Positions 56,483-64,000 of a stretch of 64,000 bases of DNA are shown here, piece by piece. The stretch's first letter is position 1. Every line of letters starts with the position of its first letter. The notes below the pieces were generated by a model, which searched no databases, was not told where the DNA came from, and saw nothing but the letters and a program-made list of their open reading frames with translations. The position numbers were made by a program, and so were the translations under genes. Source of the stretch: Scilla litardierei (lineage: Eukaryota > Streptophyta > Magnoliopsida > Asparagales > Asparagaceae); the NCBI GenBank assembly GCA_030789695.1, contig CM061132.1, positions 152,156,597 through 152,220,596 of the forward strand. Reading direction: 5' to 3'.

Positions 56483-58354
56483 ATGAATAACCATATGAAT
56501 AGTGCTTTTGCTGAGGGTCAGTCTGTTTCCCGTCCCCCTAGATTTAATGGAGGTGATTATGCTTACTGGAAAAATCGAATGAAAATCTACCTTATTTCTG
56601 TTGATTATAAAGTTTGGCAAATAATTGAAAAAGGATATAAACTGCCTGTTATTAAAGTAGAAAATGTTGAGATTGAAAAACCAAATGACAAATGGGATGA
56701 CGATGATTGGAAATCTTATTCTTTAAATGCTAAAGCTATGAATGCTCTCATTTGTGCACTTGATAAATCTGAATATAATAGAATCTCACATTGTTTAACT
56801 GTGCAGGAAATATGGCATACTTTGGAGGTGACGCACGAGGGAACGTCACAGGTAAAGGAGTTTAGACTGTCTCTTTTGAGTGCAGAGTTCGAGGGATTTC
56901 GCATGCTACCATCAGAGAGCATATCCGAGATGTATGCGAGGTTCACTGACATAGTCTACAAGTCTAGCTCGCTTGGAAAGCCATATGCTAGCCTCGATCA
57001 AGTGAGGAAGATCCTAAGAGCATTGCCAAGCTCTTTCAGACCAAAGGTCACCACCATCCAGGAAGCAAAGGTATTGTCACAATTGAAGGTGGAGGACCTT
57101 ATTGGTAATTTGATGTCCCATGAGTTGGAACTGCAAAATGTTGAAGCAAGAGAGAAACCTGAGGAGAAAGAGAAAGCCATAAAGCACCTTGCTCTGAAAG
57201 CTGACGAAAGTGAAGATGATGATGACGACATAGCGCGAATGGTGAGAAACTTCAGAAAGTTCATCAAGACCAAGCATGGGAGAAACGAAATGGCACCCAG
57301 GTTTAATCGTTCTAACTTTAATAATTATTCCAAGCAATTTAATGATCAGAAATCTACTGATAGAATGCAATGTTTTAAATGCAAGGGAAGAGGACATCTG
57401 ATGAAGGATTGCACAAATGAAACTGCTCAGCTCGCTAAAGGAAAAGGAAAAGCGAAGGTATTAACATGGGATATGGATAGCGAAGCTGAAAGCGAGGAGG
57501 AAAATGAAGCCCATACTTGCATGGCTTTGATGGGCATCCAAGATGAGACATTATCAGGTAGCAAAGCTGAACTTCTTAAAATTTGTGAAGAAATGCAAAA
57601 TCAAATAGTAGATCATGAGTTCACTATTGAATGTCTCCAAAATCAGAACTATGACATGCAAGTTAGAGATGATAAGGTGTTTAAAGAGAATGAAAAACTT
57701 AAAATTGAACTTAATGCATGTAAGTCTACTACTGAAGTCATGAAGAAGGAAAAAGAAAGCTTTGATGAAAATGCTCCTTGTATTTCTTGTTCCTCATTAT
57801 TAAACCAAATTAGCATGCTTAAACTTGATTTGATTAAGCTCGAAACTGAAAAAGACTATGTGATTAGAGAGCTTAATGATAAATTCTGCATGTTGGATAA
57901 TGACTTTAAAAGAAAAATGATTGAATTTGAAAAGAAGGAAGAGGAAAACAAGAGAGCTTTTATTAGTAAATGCACGATGCTTGTGGAAGAAAATAAACAA
58001 TTAAAAACCAAAGTCTCTCATCTTGAAGTAGCCATTAAGAAATTCTCTATGGAAAAACAATCGTTGGACATTATTTTAGAGAATCAATTATATGGCAACA
58101 ATAGAAGAGGACTTGGTTTTGGTCTGAAAAACGTTGAAAAGAAAAAATTCAAGAAATTCCACAATGTGCCCTCTATTGCAAAGAACAAATATGCAAAGTG
58201 CTTTACTTGTGATAGTGTAGGCCACACTTCATATTATTGTAAATTTAGGAACACAAATATCAAGTTTAAACAAGTTTGGGTTCCTAAATCTTTAATGGCT
58301 AACACTCGTGGACCTTGTTGGATTCCAAGGTCACACTTAACACCTTTCATGTAG
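56483..58354 (+). CDS. gag: TRG-2 gag polyprotein, intact
   Basis: The start at 56483 (MNNHMNSAFAEGQ) is chosen because the frame upstream (from 56363) lies in the LTR and PBS. The 623-residue protein has an N-terminal Copia gag domain (FNGGDYAYWKNRM near 20-35), CCHC knuckle CFKCKGRGHLMKDC (about 300), acidic stretch, long coiled coil (about 380-540), second knuckle CFTCDSVGHTSYYC (about 573) and tail WIPRSHLTPFM. It is expected to assemble particles and bind RNA in the cytoplasm. It has no protease or pol fusion, so maturation and copying would depend on another element. No stop or frameshift was seen over the full length. Confidence 0.9.
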   Translation: MNNHMNSAFAEGQSVSRPPRFNGGDYAYWKNRMKIYLISVDYKVWQIIEKGYKLPVIKVENVEIEKPNDKWDDDDWKSYSLNAKAMNALICALDKSEYNRISHCLTVQEIWHTLEVTHEGTSQVKEFRLSLLSAEFEGFRMLPSESISEMYARFTDIVYKSSSLGKPYASLDQVRKILRALPSSFRPKVTTIQEAKVLSQLKVEDLIGNLMSHELELQNVEAREKPEEKEKAIKHLALKADESEDDDDDIARMVRNFRKFIKTKHGRNEMAPRFNRSNFNNYSKQFNDQKSTDRMQCFKCKGRGHLMKDCTNETAQLAKGKGKAKVLTWDMDSEAESEEENEAHTCMALMGIQDETLSGSKAELLKICEEMQNQIVDHEFTIECLQNQNYDMQVRDDKVFKENEKLKIELNACKSTTEVMKKEKESFDENAPCISCSSLLNQISMLKLDLIKLETEKDYVIRELNDKFCMLDNDFKRKMIEFEKKEEENKRAFISKCTMLVEENKQLKTKVSHLEVAIKKFSMEKQSLDIILENQLYGNNRRGLGFGLKNVEKKKFKKFHNVPSIAKNKYAKCFTCDSVGHTSYYCKFRNTNIKFKQVWVPKSLMANTRGPCWIPRSHLTPFM

Positions 58355-58715
58355 GTGTGATGGAGATTTGGCGAGGAGCAAATTTTTCAATGTCTCATTC
58401 TTTTAGCTCATTCGTCAAATAGCGACGAGAAGGTATACTTTTTATCCCTCTTTGCATTTCATTGCATACCTTTATAGATTGTTTTGTGTGCTTGTTTTTA
58501 TTTTGTTTTGTGTGCTTGCATGCATGATTTTTTAATGTTTTTATTTCTGAAAAAAAACAAAAAAAATTGAAAAACAAAAAAAATGTGCTTAAAAGATTAT
58601 CCTCTTATGAATATCTATAAGTGGTATTATTGAATGTTCAAATCTATCCCTTGTAGAAGTCAATTCATTATTGTTGTAGCTACATGAACATGATGTTATT
58701 CTTTTTAGTAGCCAT
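58355..58715 (+). other. TRG-2 3' non-coding region up to the TRG-3 insertion
   Basis: It is homologous to the minus strand of TRG-1 between about 3530 and 3888, including a CGACGAGAAGGTATA string and an A/T homopolymer. Confidence 0.75.
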
Positions 58716-60472
58716 TGTTGAATCTGGATCGTAGCCTAGAGGGGGGGTGAATAGGCTAATAAAAATATTCGTGCAACCCACGAACAATCCCACGCAGTTA
58801 TAGGCACAGACAGGGCAATAAAATAGCAATCACAGAATACGCACAGATATACCCTGGTTCGGTCGTCCCCACGACCTACTCCAGCCCCCGAAAGCAACTA
58901 CTAGATAGATATGTAATCAAGTACAGCTACAATGAGTCAAGATCCCAAATCTACTCTCACCTAGCTCGTACGCACACCACGTGCTCTACACTATCAATCT
59001 AGTCAGATGCTCTCCCTCCGTGACGACTCCCAAGTCGTCAGGTCCCCAAAAAGTAACAATAAACTGGTAAAGTTTCCCCTACGAGGATCTAACACAACAA
59101 CTACACAAAATAATGATAAATAGAGTTTAGGAATCTCAGTTTGTGTAGCGGCGATGTCCTCGTCAATCAGCACGGGTCAGATCTCGTCTGACGTAGATGT
59201 AGTCTCTGATGTCTCCTCAATAGTTCGGCTCCCTTCTCGAAGAAACTTGCGGCCTTCCACAAAATTTAAATCGTGTAGCACCTTCACCAACAATTGCAAC
59301 TTGTGGCACTTGGCTATCCCCTTGGTTGATTAAGTCAGCAAGTAGTCTTTGATTGGCAAACAGATGTGTCGACAATGGCTTGATGGTACGACAATCACAA
59401 GGGCCGAAATTTTGTCCACACGCACATCCAAGTGGAAGTCTGTGGGAGGCTCAAGTCAAGCTATGGATGATTTTCTTAGGATCATACACTGCGGCTGCCA
59501 TTGGAAATTCAATGCTTTGACATTTCTCTCTCTGAGTTACGGCCTGCACAAAAACAAGGGACACAAGAGTGAATTAATTAATAAACAAAACAGGCACAAG
59601 TACTACAAGCAAAACAGAAGAAAGAGAAGGATTGGAATTTATTTGATAAAACAAAGGACTTCCCTTTCTTCTTGATTGTGCGTCTCTTCTCTCTAAAAAT
59701 TTGTGCACTCAACAAACTAAGGCCGGCCCTGTCGATTTCAAAAGAGCAAGCTTTCGAAATTTCCCAAAGAAAAGAATTGATTTTGGCCAAAGACAAAACT
59801 GATTGGAGATTCCCAGAGAGAGACGAACGCTTGCGGCCGTCTTCAGATTTCAAAAGGGTGATATGGATTTCTTTTTTGACAGCCGGATCTAGGGTTTTTA
59901 AGACTTTTGTGCGGCTCTTACAATTGTTTTTAAATAATGGAAGAGCTCTCTTTTTCATTGCATGAAGAGTCTACCAACTAAAGCTTACGGCCCCAAAAAA
60001 AAAACTGTGCTCTCTTTATTTTTAATTTGCAATGGAAATGTGAGTGCCACTTTGAGATTTGCAATGGACAAACAAATTCGGCCAATAGGGTTTTACTCCT
60101 TGAAGGGTTTCGGCAATGTAGGCCAATGGAGTATAAGGTATGGTTGATATTTGATAGGGGATTATATAGGAGGATGATTGCAATGGATGTGGAATTTGAA
60201 TTGGGAATAGATAGGAGCAAAAGATCTTTAATTGATTTGATCAAATCCCACTTTGATTATACTTATCTCCATCTCTCCCAATATTGACCAAGTCCAAATA
60301 GCTTTGTGCACACAACCTCTTCTTCATTCAACTTGCTATATGATTAGCAATTACTCCAACTATTGAGAAGATTATCGTTTCGCCTTTCCTGAAACACACT
60401 TAGCACACACGTTAAATATAACAGAACGTTTGCCATCATCAAACTAGGAATCCTAGATCGTTGCTACCAACA
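58716..60472 (-). repeat. TRG-3 LTR-d (1,757 bp)
   Basis: Plus-strand ends are TGTTGAATCTGG and CTACCAACA. It shares both ends with the other TRG LTRs but is about 700 bp shorter than LTR-a, with a different centre. A minus-strand TATATAAT lies at 60161-60168. The left terminus has TGTTGA where the partner LTR has TGTTGG. Confidence 0.82.
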
Positions 60473-60486
60473 ATCTCCCCCTTTTG
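60473..60486 (-). other. Polypurine tract of TRG-3
   Basis: CAAAAGGGGGAGAT on the minus strand, next to the LTR. Confidence 0.8.
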
Positions 60487-61779
60487 ATGATGACAAACCC
60501 ATAAAGGATTTGTACAAATAAAATGCGTGTGTGAAGTGTGATGAGGGATGTAATGCAATATGAGATCAAGTATTACTAGCATGCACAATATAACAATAAA
60601 ACTAGCATGCTCCCCCCTTTTCCAAGCTCCCTATATTCATGTATTTTCAATGCTCCCCCTTCATTCAATAATACCGTATTTTGAACCAACATTGATACCA
60701 CAAATCTTTCAACACTTTTCTCCCCCTTTGTTATCATCAAAAGTGTATTCATGAAGATTAAAAACATTGCACATGTAAAAAGAGAGCATTATTAATTATA
60801 ACTAGCATTTGCATGTCGACATTCTATAATTAGCACTTCAAATCCAACGATAATAATAATCAGAAGTCTACACCATCGTGTAAGTGCAATTATTAAACAT
60901 AGGCGTACAAAGGGAGATACTTTTACAAATTCAACCAAAACCAATTCATCATTTTCCAAATAACTTCATATCACCTAGGATTGATTTTCCCCCACCTCAT
61001 TAAAAATGAGTTCAAGGTATCACACCCCAAAACATAGCCTAAAAGGACTCTTAGATGTGGGGGTGACATTGCTTGACGAGTAAAAACACCAACGCTAAAG
61101 TTTACCCATAAAGCTTATGTTGGATACTCGTGGGTAGTGTATTTGCCATGAATTGTATCCATTTTTCATACGGAGCAATTTTCAATTTTTTCATATTCAT
61201 TTCATTTGTTTTGTGCTCAATTTTTATTCATGGCAAATCACATCATATCCCGTAGATTTTTCAGTTAATAATCATCCTACATCCACTTTCCAATATTCAT
61301 AAATAATATCTCCAAAAGTACGACATAGTCTAATATTCGTGGAAGTGAAAGTAGGTGTAGAATTCATATTATTAAAGCATTGAACTTGGCATGGCTATTA
61401 TTGAAATAAAACATACGCATGTAGCCAAAAGTAATAATACTCCACTTTCTACAAGGATATGATCATCATTCATTTATATCACTAGAATAATGCAAAGAGA
61501 AAGATAGGCAATAAGCTCATTTTTTTTTTCTTTTGTCTTTTTCATTTTTTTTGGTTTTATAATGAGATAAACACACTAAAAACGATCAAGCAAACAGAAA
61601 CAAAACCACAGAAAATAAAAAAAAATCCAAGCACACAAAAATGTTAAGAGAAACAAAAAAGCTATGAAGATGTGCATTAAGTTCAAAGAATGAGATATAC
61701 CTTCGCGTCGCCGTTTGACTAAGGAGCTAAAAAATAACGAGACATCCAATTTATTGCTCCTCGTCAAATTTCCATCCAC
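60487..61779 (-). other. TRG-3 3' non-coding internal region
   Basis: It is homologous to 2601-3888 of TRG-1, with the same order of short conserved strings. No gene is seen. Confidence 0.65.
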
Positions 61780-63639
61780 CTACAAAAGAGGTGTTGTGTG
61801 TGACCTTGGAATCCAACAAGGTCCACTCACGTTAGTCATCAAAGATTTAGGAATCCATATTTGTTTGAACTTAATATTTTTGTTCCTATATTTGCAATGA
61901 TATGAAGTATGACCAACGCATCCACATGTAAAGCACTTAGCATGAAAGTTTCCAACCTTTGTTGATTCAATGTGAACTTTTCTATATTTTGATTTTTCAA
62001 CATTTTTAAGACCATATCCTAGTCCTCGCCTATTATTGCCATAAATTTGATTTCCAAGAATAATGTCCAAATTTTGTTTTCCAATGGAAAATCTCTTTAA
62101 TGACAATTCTAAGGTGGTGACTTTGGATTTTAAGATATCGTTTTCATTCACAAGCAAAGTGCATTTACTAATGAAAGCTTGCTTGTTTTCCTCTTCTTTC
62201 TTTTCAAAATCCCTCATTTTTTCTTCAAGTTCAAGATTTAGCATGTTAATCTTTTCAGAAAGCAATTCATTTTCAGTTTCAAGCTTTATCTTATCTAGCT
62301 TATACATGCTAATATCATTTAATAAAGAGGGACATGAAAGACAATCAGTTTTTTCAGACAAGCTAGCTTTTTCTTTTTCTAACATAGTAATGGTAGATTT
62401 GCATGCAACAAGCTCTTGTCTAATGTTCTTCATTTCTATAGACATGTCATACTCAGTTTGTTGCATATCAAAATTATCATTCCTATAACATTCCACATCA
62501 GCTTCTAGCTCATCAATTCTATGTTGCATTCCTTTACAGATTTCTAAGAATTCAGTTTTAGTGGGAGATTCTACCTCATTGTGTTTGGCCATCAATGCCA
62601 TGCATGAGTGAGCTTCATGTTCCTCATCCTCCTCCTCAGCTTCGCTATCCATGTCCCACGTCAGCACTTTCATTTTTCCTTTTGCAACTTGAGCTGTGTG
62701 TTGTTGTGGGCAATCTTTTATGTGGTGCCCTTTCTTCCTGCATTTAAAACATTCACTTCTATTAATAGCTTTCTGATCATATGAATTTCTACCAAAATTA
62801 GAATTATTAGAACGAATGAACCTTTTTCCCATCTCAGCTCTTCCTTGATCAGTCTGAATGTATCTCCTGAAGTTTCTGACCATTAGAGCTTGCTCTTCAT
62901 CAAGATCGTCGTCGTTAGCTTGAAGAGCTAATGGTGTGGAAGCTTTGGTCTTCTCTTCAGGTTTCTCTCTGGCTTCTATACTCAGCAACTCAAGCTCGTG
63001 TGACATTAGGTTGCCTATCAAGTCCTCCACTTTCATTGTTGACAAGTCCTTAGCTTCTTGAATAGCGGTGACTTTAGGCCTGAACGAGCTTGGTAGCGCC
63101 CTTAAAATCTTTCGTACCTGTTCATGGCTAGAGTATGGCTTACCGAGTGAACTGGATTTGTAGACGATGTCCGTGAACCTCGCAAACATGTCTTTAACTG
63201 ATTCTGTTGGTAGCATGCGGAAGCTCTCGTATTCTGTGCAAAGCAACGCAAGTCTGGATTCCTTTACTTGCGATGTTCCCTCGTGTGTCACCTCCAGAGT
63301 GTGCCAGATTTCCTGCGCAGTTAGACAATGTGAGATACGATTAAATTCAGATTTATCAAGAGAGCATATAAGCGCATTCATAGCTTTACCATTAAGAGTA
63401 TAAAGTTTCTTATCAGCTAAATCCCACTTGTCTTTAGGCTTAATTATAACAGTGTCTTCAGTTTTAATAGTGGGCAGACTATAACCATTTTCAACAATAT
63501 CCCACACATCATAATCTACAGACACTAGATATATTTTCATCCTAGCCTTCCAATAAGCAAAGTCTACACCATTAAATTTTGGGGGACGGGCTATAGACTG
63601 ACCTTCAGCAAAAGCACAATCAGATATATTCATGGTCAT
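61780..63639 (-). CDS. gag: TRG-3 gag polyprotein, intact
   Basis: The start at 63639 (MTMNISDCAFAEGQ) lies just after the PBS; the second Met aligns with the TRG-1/2 start. It has 619 residues: gag domain (FNGVDFAYWKARM), CCHC knuckle CFKCRKKGHHIKDC (about 294), coiled coil, second knuckle CFTCGCVGHTSYHC (about 575) and tail WIPRSHTTPLL. It is more diverged from TRG-1 and TRG-2 than these are from each other, yet no stop or shift is seen. That suggests either recent activity or selection on gag. Confidence 0.9.
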   Translation of the reverse strand: MTMNISDCAFAEGQSIARPPKFNGVDFAYWKARMKIYLVSVDYDVWDIVENGYSLPTIKTEDTVIIKPKDKWDLADKKLYTLNGKAMNALICSLDKSEFNRISHCLTAQEIWHTLEVTHEGTSQVKESRLALLCTEYESFRMLPTESVKDMFARFTDIVYKSSSLGKPYSSHEQVRKILRALPSSFRPKVTAIQEAKDLSTMKVEDLIGNLMSHELELLSIEAREKPEEKTKASTPLALQANDDDLDEEQALMVRNFRRYIQTDQGRAEMGKRFIRSNNSNFGRNSYDQKAINRSECFKCRKKGHHIKDCPQQHTAQVAKGKMKVLTWDMDSEAEEEDEEHEAHSCMALMAKHNEVESPTKTEFLEICKGMQHRIDELEADVECYRNDNFDMQQTEYDMSIEMKNIRQELVACKSTITMLEKEKASLSEKTDCLSCPSLLNDISMYKLDKIKLETENELLSEKINMLNLELEEKMRDFEKKEEENKQAFISKCTLLVNENDILKSKVTTLELSLKRFSIGKQNLDIILGNQIYGNNRRGLGYGLKNVEKSKYRKVHIESTKVGNFHAKCFTCGCVGHTSYHCKYRNKNIKFKQIWIPKSLMTNVSGPCWIPRSHTTPLL

Positions 63640-63669
63640 CTAAAAATCCAGACTAGATCCTCTAAACTG

Positions 63670-63681
63670 GCTCTGATACCA
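63670..63681 (-). other. Primer-binding site of TRG-3
   Basis: TGGTATCAGAGC on the minus strand, two bases from the LTR end. Confidence 0.9.
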
Positions 63682-63683
63682 CT

Positions 63684-64000
63684 TGTTGGATCTGGATCGT
63701 AGCCTAGAGGGGGGTGAATAGGCTAATAAAAATATTCGTGCAACCCACGAACAATCCCACGCAGTTATAGGCACAGACAGGGCAATAAAATAGCAATCAC
63801 AGAATACGCACAGATATACCCTGGTTCGGTCGTCCCCACGACCTACTCCAGCCCCCGAAAGCAACTACTAGATAGATATGTAATCAAGTACAGCTACAAT
63901 GAGTCAAGATCCCAAATCTACTCTCACCTAGCTCGTACGCACACCACGTGCTCTACACTATCAATCTAGTCAGATGCTCTCCCTCCGTGACGACTCCCAA
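63684..64000 (-). repeat. TRG-3 LTR-e, truncated by the window end
   Basis: The first 317 bp match LTR-d closely (one base shorter G run, TGTTGG versus TGTTGA). The rest is outside the window. Confidence 0.85.

Larger units (their letters stand above)
54190..58715 (+). mobile_element. TRG-2: gag-only element inserted in Copia-C, 3'-truncated
   Basis: A 5' LTR (54190-56439), PBS, intact gag and the first 360 bp of the 3' non-coding region lie on the plus strand. The element is then cut at 58715 by TRG-3, inside a segment matching TRG-1 near 3530 (AGTAGCCAT). The left junction is with Copia-C pol; ATAGA (54185-54189) is the expected target duplication, but the other end is outside the window. 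Confidence 0.85.
58716..64000 (-). mobile_element. TRG-3: gag-only element inserted in TRG-2, runs off the window
   Basis: On the minus strand there are part of the 5' LTR (63684-64000), PBS, intact gag, non-coding region, PPT and 3' LTR (58716-60472). GCCAT (58711-58715) should be its target duplication and would recur at the far end outside the window. It is the youngest event on the right side because it interrupts TRG-2. Confidence 0.85.

Noticed and set aside
1..64000. tRNA or rRNA genes
   Set aside because: The only tRNA-like strings are 12-base primer-binding sites; no cloverleaf or rRNA segment was recognised.

Overview
This is nuclear DNA from a flowering plant, probably a eudicot (no species named). 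It shows nested LTR retrotransposons with tRNA-iMet primer sites, decayed receptor-kinase genes with a plant-type intron, and no prokaryotic gene organisation. No intact host gene was found. Almost every recognisable feature is a transposable element, or a pseudogene broken by one.

Layout from left to right. Positions 1-8274 hold a gag-only LTR retrotransposon family (called TRG here) on the minus strand, in a tandem LTR-internal-LTR-internal arrangement. Positions 8275-17953 are the 3' two thirds of a Sirevirus-like Ty1/copia element on the plus strand (Copia-A). It has gag, pol with a 500-N assembly gap, an extra ORF downstream of pol, an inserted hAT element with a perfect 8-bp target duplication, and the 3' LTR. 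Positions 17954-28900 hold two decayed leucine-rich-repeat receptor kinases (RLK-A, RLK-B), their duplicated flanks, a xyloglucan endotransglucosylase (XTH) fragment and a long TG-rich tract. Positions 29032-35138 are a complete chromodomain Ty3/gypsy element. A CACTA TNP2 relic follows at about 35.7-36.2 kb, then AT-rich sequence without clear genes. Positions 40233-45255 are a complete but coding-dead Copia element (Copia-B) with 167-bp LTRs and a minisatellite. Positions 45385-45768 carry a cluster of about 53-bp palindromes.

A third RLK pseudogene (RLK-C, 46165-47695) follows. Its kinase intron is invaded by a second copy of the Sirevirus-like element on the minus strand (Copia-C, 47696-54189), which itself contains a 676-bp TRIM-like element. 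Copia-C is interrupted by a plus-strand TRG element (54190-58715), and that is interrupted by a minus-strand TRG element (58716 to the window end).

Insertion order can be read from the nesting. The RLK genes came first, then Copia-A and Copia-C entered RLK-A and RLK-C, then hAT, TRIM and TRG elements entered the Copias, and finally TRG-3 entered TRG-2. The right side partly mirrors the left. Two of three TRG gag genes are open over about 620 codons while all pol genes here are broken, so the TRG family looks like the most recently active component. It must use enzymes supplied in trans.
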